Below are positions 9,036-20,272 of a stretch of DNA of 64,000 nucleotides, piece by piece. A model generated the notes under the pieces. That model saw only the letters and a list, made by a program, of their open reading frames with translations. It searched no databases and had not been told where the DNA came from. Position 1 is the stretch's first letter. The number at the start of each line of letters is the position of its first letter. The position numbers and the translations under genes were made by a program. The stretch lies in the NCBI GenBank assembly GCA_000151295.1, contig GG745352.1, positions 664,658 through 728,657 on the forward strand. The letters run 5' to 3'. The DNA comes from Allomyces macrogynus ATCC 38327 (Eukaryota; Blastocladiomycota; Blastocladiomycetes; Blastocladiales; Blastocladiaceae).

Positions 9036-11723
9036 ATGTACCTCGACGACGACAGCGGCAACCTGGCCGACCACGGCGCTCTCCACGTTGACGAGCGCGC
9101 AAACAATGTCCTCGACGACGCCGAGGCCCTCACGCGCATGATCCATGCTGCGGCCACGGCCGGCGCGGGCAACCGCAACAGCCTCCAGGACGCCGTCGAG
9201 CGAGTGCTCTCGGACCTGCCTGCCGACGAGGACCCGGCCACACTGCTGAGCAAGGTCAACGCCCTCGAGTTAGCCATGAAGTCGGTCAAGGAAGCGCTGC
9301 TCAAGTACGCTGACGTGCGCGGCCAGTTGTGGTGGTGGGGGCGGGTCAATGGTGGTTTTATTGGCCGTGTGACATTGAAATACGCCATTTTTGGACGCGC
9401 GTAGAAACGAGGGCCATGGCCCCACCGACGCACGCACGCACGACGACAACGATGGCGGCGGCGGTATGCGCGAGGACGTGCCCATGCCGTGGCGTCGGTC
9501 CGCGCCCGTGAGCCCGGCACGGCGGTGCGTGCGGACCCGTTCCGCAGCTCACCTGCCAGCCCGGGCACGGCGGTGCGTGCGGATCCATTTCGCAGCTCGC
9601 GCACCATTGACCGCGGCCATCGGCCGGCCGACCTGAGCAGTACGTCGCTACGGCGATCGAGCTCCCGCTTGGCGCGGCTGCGGTCGGACCACCTGTCGCT
9701 TGGCACACCGTCGCCACGGCACTCAGCGTTTGACCCGGACGATTCTGGACTCGCGTCGTCCGACGTGGCCATGCGCAGTGGTGGCCCGCCGTTGCCGCCC
9801 CCGACCGACTTGAACGAGCTCCCGCCGCCGCCGTCGCCCGCCGTCGAGGCTTTCCTGTCCGGAATCATCACGAGCCATGCGCCCTCGACGCCGATCGCCG
9901 CCCAAGAGCTGCAAATGCCTGAAGACGATGTGGATGTGCGGTTCACTCGCATTTCGCGCGCGCTAGAGTCGTTGATCATGGACGCTAAATCGGTGCTGTC
10001 GTCCCCTACGCCCGCCGACATGGATGCTGACCCTGCCGTGCTCCCGACTCCCCCGACCTCGGCTTCCCCGACTCGCCCGATACCCGGCCCGCTCTCATCA
10101 CGTTTCCCGACCTCGCCCCTCGCCAACGTTACCATTCCGAATACCACCACTGACGACGACGACGATATCAATGCTGCTGCTCCGCCCACCACCATCAACA
10201 ACAACAATAACGACGTTCTCACCACCGACGAGCAGTTCACCGTGCTCTCTGGCCCTTCGATCTTGTCGCGCCAGTCGGGCCCGCTCCGCACGGCCCCGCG
10301 GCCCACGACGCGGTCGGTCCTGAGCGGCCTGAACCCGGCCCCTGTGCCCATGCCCGCGATGCCCCCGATGCGGCCCATGACGTACACGTCCTTCACGTCC
10401 TCGTACGTGCCCGAGCCCATGACCGACGAACGCGGCACCAACGACGACGAAGGGCTGATGGCGATGCCGCGCGCCACGGGCACGTCCGGGTCCGGGTCCG
10501 GGTCCGGGTCATCCGCGTCGGCACGCGCACCGCTGTACGACCCCGAAACGGGTCTTCGAATTCGTCGTTCGATCCTGCCGTCGGCCGGGTCCGGGGTCGG
10601 GTATCGCCGCTCGCCCACGGCGTTCGACCCGTACGCGGGCCCACCCTCCCCGGTGTCCTACACACGCCGTATCCAGCGACCACTGTCCCCACTGCAACGC
10701 ACCCGCGGCGGCGGCGGCGCACGGTCGATGCTCTCAGGGTACGGCGCGTTCCCCGACGATTTCGACGCGAGGTCGGATTTTTCGATCACGCCGTCCGAGT
10801 CGCCGTCGGGGTACTTCCGCGTGGCGCCGACGCCGCAGGCGATGCCCATGTACCCACCTGTGGCCCCGCAGCCGTCGCCGATTTTCCAAGACGGGTTCTC
10901 GGCGGTCGGCGTGCCGTTTAATCCGGCAACGGGGGCGCCGCCGACGCCGCGGTCGATTGCGCGCTACTCGGATACGCCGTCGTGGGTCGCCGCACGGCCG
11001 CCGGTGATGGTCGCGCCGACGGCGCGGTACGCGTCGCCGCGGCCGCCGGCCAGTGACGTTGGGTCGTTTATCGGCCGGCGGTCGAATCTCGGTCCGCGCG
11101 GGCAGCAGCAGTACGGCGACAATGACGACGATGAGATCAACGGCGACCGTGCGGCTGCCGTCGCGGCGCTGCGCGTGCCGCAGCACATGGTCCCAACGTC
11201 GCACGGCTCTCGCGCGGGCACGTCGACGGGCACGTCAACGACGCACTCGACGCGCGACCGCGACCGGAACGACCGCGTCATGGATCCGCGGTCGCCGCCG
11301 AAACTCGACAATGACACGACCACGAACGGTCCGTGGTTCCTCTGCCTCGGCAAGCGCGCGTGGGCGGTACTGATCGTCGCGGCCTACCTCTTCCTAGACT
11401 CTGGCGCGTTCATGTGGTCTGCCTTCTTGCTCGTTTCGCTGTTCATGGGGTTCCGCGGGATCTGGCGCTGGATCGCCGAACTCGCCGAAGATATCGTCGA
11501 CTTGCTCGTTAACGGCGGCAGCAGTAGTACGACGACGACCACAGTCGCGGTGCCCAAGAAACCCAAGACGGTCGGTGCGGCCGGGAACAAGCGCAGCAAG
11601 CAGCAGCACCGCGGGTCCGTGTCGAACGAGCCGGGCAGCGGCAAGGGCAAGTCGTCGGGGTCGGGCAACGGTAAGCGCCGCACGAGCAAGCGCGCGTCGG
11701 CGGCGATGCGCCCTATCGCGTAA
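9036..11723 (+). CDS. Uncharacterised disordered protein with a C-terminal two-helix membrane hairpin
   Basis: A first exon begins at ATG 9036 (MYLDDDSGNLADHG...) and encodes an acidic, helical segment ending KSVKEALLKYAD. A donor (gtgcgc) lies at 9315, and a likely acceptor is the tag at 9402-9404. The second exon then runs in one frame to the TAA at 11721-11723. Most of it is Pro/Ser/Thr-rich and disordered, with a short duplicated segment (GTAVRADPFRSS twice, about 9516-9600) and a GSGSGSGS run. Near the C-terminus, about 11335-11480, two hydrophobic helices (AWAVLIVAAYLFLD and AFLLVSLFMGFRGIW) form a hairpin, followed by a basic Ser/Lys tail. I do not recognise the family. The start of exon 2 is uncertain because an alternative frame also looks protein-like before 9490. 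Confidence 0.6.
10487..10510. repeat. Coding hexamer repeat (tccggg)n
   Basis: About four copies of tccggg within the 9036-11723 gene, encoding a Gly-Ser run. Confidence 0.6.
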
Positions 11724-12188
11724 CTCCGCTTGCCTTGGTGTTTGTTGAGCCTTGGTGTTTGTTGAGCCTGTTTATTTTTCTTTTCTTTGTTGTTCGTTTT
11801 TGGATGCTGGTATCTGTAGATTGACCGTGCGTTGTGGTCGAACTAAATGATTTTGTATTTTCAACTACACGGACACTGAGAACCCGACGCGACGTGCAGT
11901 TTGGGCAGGCAATCACCGTTGTGAGCGAACTTCGCCGTCGTCGGCCTCTGGTCCTTGGACGGGAGCCGCTGTGGCTGTGCCTCCCATGCAAGAATCGGTT
12001 CAGTGATAGCCAGCGCTCATTACATTCAAAACTCTTCAAATCATTATTGCTTCTTCGCTGGACGCCTCCCACCTGCGCGCGTACGAGGTACGTAGCAATC
12101 GCAACCACGACGGAGGGGCCCGACGCCATACACCCACATGCGCCACGAGCGATTAGTTGGACCCGCGACGACTGCTCCCGCGCACGCC
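11724..12188. other. Convergent intergenic region
   Basis: Between the stop of the two-TM protein (plus) and the last in-frame codon of the MFS transporter (minus). The right part (about 12040-12190) may be former transporter coding sequence: one minus-strand frame gives ARACAGAVVAGPTNRSW and another a hydrophobic GPSVVVAIATYLVRAQ, as expected for the missing last helices. Confidence 0.4.
11733..11767. repeat. Tandem 17-bp direct repeat in a 3' UTR
   Basis: The unit ccttggtgtttgttgag occurs twice back to back, directly after the stop of the 9036-11723 gene. Confidence 0.65.
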
Positions 12189-13771
12189 CTAGCTGCCCCC
12201 ACGCGGCGGGAACGCGCCAAGAGCCTCACCCGTACGCTCTCCACCGGCATGCATCGACGCCAAGCTCGTGAGCCCCGTCCCAACCGTCGCCGACGCGACG
12301 GCAATGCACACGGCCGACGCGTACAGCGCAGCGCGTTGGTCAGGCCACGCAGCAAGCAGCGCAAACCCGCACGCGCACCCGATCAGGCCGCGCATGACGA
12401 CGGCCCGTTCGCCGACGCGGCGCGCAGCTCGGCGAGTGTACCCGCCTTGCACGCCCGCGGCGACGAACCCAATCAGACCGAGCAGTGCGCCCTGCTGCGC
12501 GTGCGAGAACTGGTACTGGTCGTGCGTCAGGAACGGCAGCGTGAACTCGAGGCCGCTGAACAGGAACAGGTACGAAGCGTGGATGAGAGCGAGTCGCGAC
12601 AGGGCGGCCGGTTTGGGCGTGGGTTTCGCGGCGGGCGTGGTCGACTTGCGGCGCGTCGGCAGCGTCTCGGGCAGACTGCGTTGCAGGTACCAGATTTCGG
12701 CGAGGATCAGCGAGAACGCGAACAGTGCCGACGCCGAGTATGGGTTGAGCCCGAGCGACTCGAGCGTCGGGTTGTACGCGGCGAGATCGTGCGACGCAAA
12801 GTAGGCGCCCATGGCGGGGCCGACCGTAAAGCCAAGGGCAAACGCGAGTCCGACGAGGGCCTATCCGATTGGAGGTCAATCGTGCGTCGATGAGCTAAAT
12901 TGGAACGCAAATGAATGGAACGCACCAGGCCCTTGGATCGCGTTTCGGCCGTCGTGATGTCCGTGATAATCGACACGGAGAGCTGCACGTTGCCCTCGCT
13001 CAACCCGCCGACGACGCGCGAAAGCACAAAGACCCAAAACGGCCGCGCGACAATCCACAGGAAGCACGACGCCAAGTTGCCCGCCTACGTACGATCGCCG
13101 TCAGCTTGAGCTTGTCGCATATTGTGACCAACCGGGATCGCGTACCATGCACAGCATCAGCACCCGCTTGCGACCAAGCCGGTCCGAAAGCCGACCAATC
13201 CACGGCGAGACAATGAACTGCAAGAACGAGAAGAGCGACCCGAGGGCGCCGCCAAACAGGACCACGTCCAGGTTCGACCCGGTGCCGCCAATGGCGTACT
13301 TGAACGCGTGGATCTGGCGCAGCGTGACCGAAAAGAGCGAATTCTAACACCACAACGGCTGTTAGCAATCGGTGGGAGCACTCTTCACAGCGACAAGCGT
13401 AACCGTACTGGATCAGCCGACTCACTTTGGCGGTAGTACTCGAGCAACCGCGGGAAGAGCGGCAAGATGATCGTGAAGCTGAGAATGTCGACGAGAAGAG
13501 CGAGGAACACGGTGCCCGTGACGCGACTGCGTGTTGCAGCATCAAGAGCCGATGAATCGGAGGAAGAAGTTGACGGTGCTGCAAGCTGGCTGTCGCCTTG
13601 TGTGGATGCCGCTTGAGCAGGTCGTGGTGGCGTGTCGTGGCCGTCGCTGGGCTTCACAGCCACACGGGACCGTAGTGTTGCTCTTTCTGCCGAGGTCATG
13701 CTTGCACTATTGAATGCCGAGGGGCTGGACGGCGGTGTTGGGAGAGAAGTGGTCGGTCGGCAAGCGTTCAT
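12189..13771 (-). CDS. MFSD10/TETRAN-like major facilitator transporter, C-terminus apparently lost
   Basis: Four exons read from the minus strand: about 13771-13409, 13343-13146, 13084-12926 and 12860-12189, with introns opening GTACGG, GTACGC and GTGCGT. The first helix (VFLALLVDILSFTIILPLFPRLLEYY) and the following GGALGSLFSFLQFIVSP...RLSDRLGRKRV loop are hallmarks of the MFSD10 branch. The LSRVVGGLSEGNVQLS helix and the ALVGLAFALGFTVGPAMGAY exon also fit. Residues 1-60 are a Ser/Pro-rich cytoplasmic tail. The last frame stops soon after GERTGEALGAF, about 60 residues before the family's usual end. A frameshift near 12195 would restore sequence resembling the final helices. Members export organic anions or drugs; the substrate here is unknown. 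About 463 residues are predicted. Confidence 0.78.
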
Positions 13772-15139
13772 TTTGCGGTCGATCGATCGGATTGTGCGGT
13801 GGTCGGCCGTACATAACGGGTTCGGCTGGCGTTTTGTAGTTGTGGAGCTAGTGCAGCGGCAGGTGTGCAGCGGGGTTACGATTGTTCCGGCGCCGCCGTG
13901 GTCACAGAGTGGTTGCGCAGATGCGACAAGTTGCGGTTCATGAGCGGTCGCCGAAGTGATCAGTAATGAAATCTGATCATGACCGCGTGTTTGATCGACC
14001 TTCGTTGAACCACCAAACCGGCGTGACGATTTCTTTTGTCGCGGACAATCATGATTATCTCAAGCAGTACCGCCAGTTCCATCAAGGTACTAATGTCAGC
14101 AATGGTTGTCCTCTCCGCAAGTCGAACTTCATTGCTTCATCCGCAATTGCAGCTCATCTATCTCTTCCCTCTGCCTCACATAGACCCTGCTGACGCACAG
14201 GCCACGATTGCAGAGCCTGCAGGTCTGTTTTCAGTTTGGATCACCCTCCCTGCTCCTCGCTCCTCGCTCCTCGCTCCCCTTCAAGATTTCTGGCAGTGTG
14301 GGCAGGACGTTCATTGCTACCATTGCGCCGATTTCGAAGCTTGAGGTCCTGCGACTCTTTGCACAAAGCACCGCGCATTTCTGACAGTGCTGCCATTTTG
14401 ATTACCCAAGACCAGAGGTGTCGTACGCATCCTGGCACCTGACCGAATATGATTTTCCCGAGGGTCTGAAGGCAATGGATGCTTGACGATGCATGCTGCA
14501 CATGCTGCCCCAGCTGAGTTGGGATCACATGAGTTGACAAACTATTGGGCATAAACAAGTGCATGAAGCCGAAGGATTTGGGAAGATGATGCCATTGGCG
14601 CCGCTCTGCGTCGGGACTCAGATTGGGTGTAAGCAAGGATGAGTTGGCGCAACAAAGGTGGATTGGTCGCTGTGGTCAACATTTGCTGTGCTTTTGGTCA
14701 CGATATCTGCGTTGTGATGTGTCTTTTCAGTCTGCTGTTTCGATCTTGTAGAGAGATGTCCCCAATGCTCGCTCGGGCAGTCATTACTCGTCAACCTCTT
14801 CACTTATGCCTGCCAACACTCCCTGAATGAGAGATGGAAATACTGTTTCGGAGAGATCACAGCTCCCACTTTGGAATAGTAAGGATTGCGTGAAAACACA
14901 TTGAAGTATGACATGAGCTCTTCTTCCCCAACAGGAAAGTCCCCGTTTCTGTCCGACGTGGCACTTGAAGTGGCGAAGGACGCCGCGCGTAACGCGAATG
15001 GCTGGCTCTCCATCGAACCCAAGCTCTTTCTCTCTCTCCCTTTTTCTCCCTGTCGTTCTCTCTCTCTTCCGCTCCCGCTCTCTCACTCGCGCTCGCTTTC
15101 TAGCCGAGTTCAGCGCACTCGAAATATCATCCAAGCCCA
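13772..15139. other. 1.4-kb region without a supportable gene
   Basis: Contains scattered short frames on both strands and simple repeats: an (ctcctcg)-type tract near 14252-14279 and a CT-rich tract near 15020-15100. The part from 14090 to 14930 is CpG-poor and AT-richer than the surroundings, like the decayed LRR copies elsewhere in the window, but I could not align it to the family with confidence. Confidence 0.35.
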
Positions 15140-16798
15140 TCGTTACCAATCCGACCTTGACCCTTGACAGCTTGCCGGAAGTCGCTCTTGAAAACGTTGC
15201 CCAACAAATTATACGATCCAGTCTTACTCGGACTTGGTCGCTTCTGCAGATGGCTCTTGCCGCACTATCGCTGTTTGCGCCATGCCTGCGCACTATGATT
15301 CGTTACAGTGACGTGTCTGTCCGAGAGTCCCACCACTAGAACCACAAATGAGTGCTCGCGGCACTGTTCTCTTGCAACCAGGGCACGTGGGTGATTTTGT
15401 TCCCATGCGCTCAGGCAATGATTTGAGCCGTATTACCGTGTCCCTCGTCCTGCCTTGGCGAGCACATGTTTTAGGCGCCTTTGCCACAAAAAGCAGGCTG
15501 TCCATGGCTGGCCCGGACCCAAGCTGCTGAAGTATCAATCAATTGGACTTTCCTCCTGGTGCCAATTGAGCAGATCCGCAAATTTAGAATTGAGAAGGCG
15601 GCGCCCAAGGTTCTGCCGGTGCCGCCGCGCTGCCAACTCTTCTCGGTTACTAACAATGAACTGTGGGATCGCATTGCGCTTCCACCAACGCTCATTTCAT
15701 CGTTATTGATCAACCAGGTGGTGGATTTCTCGTTCATCAACGCGTTCTCAACTTGGGTCCCACATGCTTTGCGCATTCTGGTTTTCCCTGATCGCGTTTT
15801 GAATGTGAAGGGGAGATGCTCGACCCGTTCGCCTCATACTTGCCGCCGGCAGGTACTTGGCTCAATGTGCGTTGCAAGAATGTCGCTGAGTTTTCGCGCA
15901 AGCAGCTTGCGGCTCTGGCGCGCATGAACCACCACCTGCCCCTCCCTGACCAATCTTGGACTTGATGTGGGTTCGGGTATCGAAGGGCTCGACGCGGTCA
16001 TACAAAATTTCCACGCACTGGATTTTCGTCGCTTGATCTGACCATGAAACCGTCCGCATCTCATGACGTGCAACAGGTCACCCGAGAAGTGAGGCATCTT
16101 GCAGACAGTCTGCCGAAGATTGTGTCCACGTTGACAATCGAAGGCACACGTTTGAAATATATGCACGCAATCACTCTCGTCTCATCTATCCCATGTGCTA
16201 CGAAGGACTTGATCGTGTCGTTTTCTCAGCGGACGCCCAAGACATGCCAAGTGCTACCCTTGGCGAGCACACTCCGTGCGCTCGATGTGTCCTTCCAAAC
16301 CACGAGCAACAAGGGTCTTGTGCCAATCCATTCGCATTTGCCCAGCACGCTCGAAGAGCTCTGTGTTTGGTGTTGCTCTGGAAGTCGATCACCCAACATT
16401 GATGTGAACACCCTTGGACGCAACATGCCACTGCGGCTGACGACACTCCGGCTCCGAAACTGCAGGCCGATCTCGAACTTCTTGATCACTTGTGGCCCGC
16501 CACGCTGCTTGTTCTCGACCTTTGGGACAATGATTGTGAGCGCGTGCCCAACAGCCTTCAGCGGCTCCAACTGGGTTGGAATCCTTTGGACAATAATGCG
16601 CGCAAGCGGTTTATGACTCTCTCAAATGGCCTGCATGAGCTCGAGCTCGACGGCACATGCGTGGGAGTTGAAATGGCAACAGCGCTGCTCGAGCGAATGA
16701 AGAGCCGGGCTTCATTGTTTCGCCGGGTGCGTATCAGTTCTTTCGGCACCCAGCTCCAGTTTCGCAAGCAATTGGCGACACAATTTGAAATCATTTGA
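15140..16798 (+). pseudogene. F-box-like/LRR subfamily I, multiply frame-broken copy
   Basis: Pieces in several frames match the intact gene at 21496 in order. The F-box-like start is LDSLPEVALENVAQQ...MALAALSLFAPCL (15155-15300), followed by a VLLQPGHVG...SLVLPWR block. Then comes FLLVPIEQIRKFRIEKA with VPPRCQLFSV and WDRIALPPTL (15545-15790). LRR segments run from 16044, and the C-terminal block VLDLWDNDCER...LQRLQLGWNPLDNNAR...ALLERMKSR closes with the stop at 16796-16798. In-frame stops occur at 15337-15339 and 15528-15530 and frame changes near 15540, 15830 and 16490. It cannot encode a full protein. Confidence 0.8.
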
Positions 16799-17067
16799 CG
16801 TGGTTTCGACAGCGGAAGTGGGGAAAGTTGATTGGTTTTGTTTGTTTTCCCAAGGTCTTGCTTTGTCTACAGGTTGCGGATTGCGTCGTTAATGTGCTTC
16901 ATCTCCTAGTCCAATCGAAGGATTTCTTTCCATTCTCACTGTTCAATATCGTCGGCGGCTCTTACACTGTGTGACTGAAGCTCAGACACTGCACAGGATA
17001 TGACACGGTACGCAAATCCAAGAGACATCAAAAGGACTCGATTTCCATGGATGTCGCGACACTCTCT

Positions 17068-18897
17068 CTACATGGTAAACAAAGCGGGCTGCGTGTACGA
17101 CAGCGTACACGTCCTCTGATCCACGACATCAAACCGTTCCTGCAAGCGAGCAAGCATCTCTACGGACACTACATCCATGCTGACACGCACCCGCATGCGC
17201 CGCCGGCCCGGCATCTGAATGTTCAAATGTTCGAGCAACATTGATGCAAGCAGGTCAGCCTCTGGCAAATCAAACGACCATGACAGGTCCAGCACGCGCA
17301 AAGACGACGGGAGTGCAGCCAACCACTTGGCAACGATCTCCTCACCACCCTCCTGGCGCAGCGTCATGTTCGGATTGATGGACAGCGCGCGAATCCCGTC
17401 CGGGATGACCGGCAAACCGGGTTGGGCCCAATTCGCGTCAAGGTCCAGGCGAAGAAGCGTGCTCGGCCAGTGACCTGTGAAATGATCATCGATCTCGGTT
17501 GCCACGACTTTTAAAACGGCAAGACAGAGCCATTCGAGTTGCGGGGGCAAGTGGCGGGCAAGAACGGTGAGGACAGCACCAGGGAGCTTGTGCTGCTTGA
17601 TTTTCAAATGCGTGAGCGGGGCAGGCAGGCTCGAGAAGATGCGCACAAGAAGGTCGCTCGACGTCGAGTGCGGTTGTTGCGAAAACAACTCGAGGCGCTG
17701 AAGTGTTGGCGAGAACGAAAGCGTTTTCAAAGCACCCAAGGCCTCGACGTTGATTTGAAGTTCGTGCGTGGCCAGCGGCAGGCGAGGCAGGCTGATCGGC
17801 GACACATACGAGAGAATCTTGACGGACGTTGGAAAACTGGCAGCAAGTTCAGCAAGTGCGCGTCTCTTCCTTTCCTGTTGCTCATTTAAGGCTAAATCCC
17901 AATCCATGTCCCAGTCGTCGTCATCATCATCCGATTCGTCTTCACTGCCATGGTCGGCAATCATGATTTCGAGGCGCTCAAATCCAGAGCGCGGGAGCAC
18001 AGTCAAGAAGGGAATCAGACTCTTGTTGTTGAAAAGAGCGTGGAGCTTGAGCGCCGACAATGAGGGCAATCGTTGAACGAGATCAGTCGCCAGTTGCAAG
18101 CCGTCCTTGCCACCAAACACTTGCAGAGATAGCGATGCGAGCGTGCGTGGGACCAAGTTCAGAATGAAATTGATGGCAGCGCGATTCTGGCGACCATCCA
18201 AGCGCAAGTGCAAGTGGCGAAGATGCGTCAAAACAGAATGAATCGGCGCTTGGTCCTCCTTGCCGTCCGGACTCGAATCGTCTGCAGAGACCCCTATCGG
18301 CGACGTTGTCCGCTCAAAGAGCGCATGATGCAACCACAACTTCTCCGTCGATTGGGGAAATACGAGCTGGCCAGGTGGCATGTAACCAGAGAGTCGCAAC
18401 TGTGTGCAGTATGGTGGCAGGTCGCGAGTTGACCAGCCTTCGCGAAAGTGTGCAAGGCACGGGCGAATCTGTGACGCTGCAACCGGCAAGAGAGACCAGT
18501 GCGAAGAGGCCGAAACGGCGGGAGAAAAATAGGTATTGGGCGCCTTGAGAGGAGCGGGAATGCAGTTTCGGTTGGCATCGCGCGGCAAAAGGATCAGAGA
18601 CCAAGAGACCGTTGAGCAAGTATTGTTCAAACGAGCGCCAACAACTCGGCCAATCATGTCCATGCGATACTTGACGGACCCCGCCGCTTCATCCCGGAGA
18701 GGTCGATTGGGATCAGCGGGGTTTGTCGACAGAGTGCAAGCCGTGTCCGTGCGAATGACAGCGTGCAGAATGGGCGCGTAACAAGCGGGTGCGGCCAGGG
18801 CGAGCTGCAGTGCGGCGATGCGGTCACGTTGGCACAAGTGTACGGCAATGCTGTGGAGAACGTCGTGCGGCAAATTGTCGAGGCGGAGCAGTTCCAT
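17068..18897 (-). CDS. F-box-like/LRR protein, subfamily I (intact, with acidic insert)
   Basis: A 609-residue uninterrupted frame with its ATG at 18897-18895, starting MELLRLDNLPHDVLHSIAVHL and the conserved LALAAPACYAPILHAVIR. It keeps the family's central blocks (MIGRVVGARL, WSLILLPRDANR, WSLLPVAASQIRPCLAHF, PYCTQLRLSG) and ends in LRRs (LRHLHLRLDG, LASLSLQVFG, LQRLELFSQQ, LRVLDLSWSF). Between two LRRs is a very acidic insert (SEDESDDDDDDWDMDWDL) followed by a basic helix and LAELAASFPTSVKIL. The same site is acidic in other copies. A role as an SCF substrate receptor is inferred. No intron is needed. Confidence 0.82.
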   Translation of the reverse strand: MELLRLDNLPHDVLHSIAVHLCQRDRIAALQLALAAPACYAPILHAVIRTDTACTLSTNPADPNRPLRDEAAGSVKYRMDMIGRVVGARLNNTCSTVSWSLILLPRDANRNCIPAPLKAPNTYFSPAVSASSHWSLLPVAASQIRPCLAHFREGWSTRDLPPYCTQLRLSGYMPPGQLVFPQSTEKLWLHHALFERTTSPIGVSADDSSPDGKEDQAPIHSVLTHLRHLHLRLDGRQNRAAINFILNLVPRTLASLSLQVFGGKDGLQLATDLVQRLPSLSALKLHALFNNKSLIPFLTVLPRSGFERLEIMIADHGSEDESDDDDDDWDMDWDLALNEQQERKRRALAELAASFPTSVKILSYVSPISLPRLPLATHELQINVEALGALKTLSFSPTLQRLELFSQQPHSTSSDLLVRIFSSLPAPLTHLKIKQHKLPGAVLTVLARHLPPQLEWLCLAVLKVVATEIDDHFTGHWPSTLLRLDLDANWAQPGLPVIPDGIRALSINPNMTLRQEGGEEIVAKWLAALPSSLRVLDLSWSFDLPEADLLASMLLEHLNIQMPGRRRMRVRVSMDVVSVEMLARLQERFDVVDQRTCTLSYTQPALFTM

Positions 18898-19175
18898 GGT
18901 TTGCGATCACCGACGCCCGCAGTTGTCAAGTAAACAGTGTAGCAGAGGCGCTGGTCGTTCCAAATACTGTAACGAAGCAACAAGCACAACACCACGCTCG
19001 GATGTGTCACTGATGCGTGACACTCATCGCAATCTGTTTCCTCTGTTTTTCTGTTGAAATCAGTTTGTGCTGCCCTGGCGCTCTCATCGCCGACACTCCG
19101 AGGACGAAGTGCAAAATTATTGATTGGTAGAAGCAGCAACGATCGATCCGACAATCATGCTTGCTGCCGACCGCC

Positions 19176-19874
19176 ATGAGAGCAGCACCGCAGCGAGCTC
19201 CGTACCATACCCCCGCTCCCAGAGGCTTTGACGCGCTGCCAGTAGAGCTCATCCTGGCTCTTTGTGCACACCTGCTCTACCGGGCGCACGAGCGGCCATG
19301 GCAGCGGCCCTCGCACAACGCCAGCAATGACCTCGCCCAGCTCGCGCGCGATGCACCCAACTGTAACGTGCCCACCGTCGCCATGGCTGTGGAACGTTCC
19401 CATCCTCCCTTTCAAATTGGTTTCTTGAGGAATCTTTTTCCTGGATTGTTCTTGGTCTCGCTGCCTTGAATGCTCTTGCGCGCAACATGCCACCCTAGCT
19501 TAAGTCACTGCAGTGCTCGCTGTGCGGCCTTGTGTCGTCGGGCCTCGACGCGCTCAACCCGGTGTGGCCCTCGAGCTTGCGCGACGTCATTCTCTGGGAC
19601 AACCGATGCGACCGCGGCCCAATTGGGTTGCCTGACGGGCTCCAGACGCTCAACTTGAAGTCCAATCCACTGCGCAACGAGTTTTCACGTTCGTGGATCA
19701 TGAAGTTGCCGACAGACATGCACAAGCTCGATCTCGATGGTGATGTGCTGGGTCCGAACATGGTGGTGGCGCTGCTTGAGCGGATGCCTGCGCAAAGATT
19801 ATCCTGGCGCCGGATGAAGTTTGCGGCGTATATGCCCATATCGCGAGCAGCTAGCGGCGCAGTTCAATGTCTAA
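19176..19874 (+). pseudogene. Chimeric F-box-like/LRR fragment: subfamily II start joined to subfamily I end
   Basis: From ATG 19176 the frame gives the subfamily II N-terminus (FDALPVELILALCAHLLYRAHE..., SNDLAQLARDAPNCNVPTVA), nearly as in the 32284 and 36304 genes, then turns into unrelated residues and stops at 19467-19469. From about 19470 the sequence is the C-terminal part of subfamily I: a LARNMPP segment with TAG where paralogs have Gln, then GLDALNPVWPSSLRDVILWD, LQTLNLKSNPLRNEF and VVALLERMPAQRLSWRRMKF. A one-base shift near the end leads to the usual QLAAQFNV terminus at 19874. The whole LRR middle is missing. Confidence 0.75.
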
Positions 19875-20272
19875 TGGATGACGAGAATGTGCGGGATTGG
19901 TGGTGGTTTGTGATGGACATTCTCAAGCAAGATAGCGGCAAGGACCGCAGCAAGGAAGAATCATGTCTAGTTTTTCCCCACCTGTTGATCGCCAGTGAGA
20001 GTCTGTCCGAACTTAAATGAGAGGTAAAATGAGGATTTTTTTTCGGTTGTTGCATGCAGAGCACCTCCGATTCCATGCCCGTCATAGTGACAGGCGGCAT
20101 GAGGCCTCATTGTATGGTCACTCTGGCAAAACAAGGGGTGCGGGCAAAACAAAGGGTGCGGGCACAACAAAATTCCAAACTGACAATTTAAACAGATCAC
20201 TTGATGCCTTCGCCATGAGCAGGAGTATCTATGTCAATAACCTCGTCACTAGCGCTCAGCTTCATTGCACAC

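Noticed and set aside
9405..9640. Second possible intron around the duplicated 48-bp segment
   Set aside because: A GTGAGC donor and CTGCCAG acceptor exist, but joining them breaks the phase of the long downstream frame. A simple tandem duplication explains the sequence.
8804..10618. 604-codon minus-strand frame
   Set aside because: Shadow of the Ser/Pro-rich 9036-11723 gene; Gly/Ser/Arg-rich with no domain.
14241..15293. Minus-strand frames that might be another LRR copy
   Set aside because: Some hydrophobic patterns recur, but no F-box-like, central or terminal block of either subfamily could be aligned.
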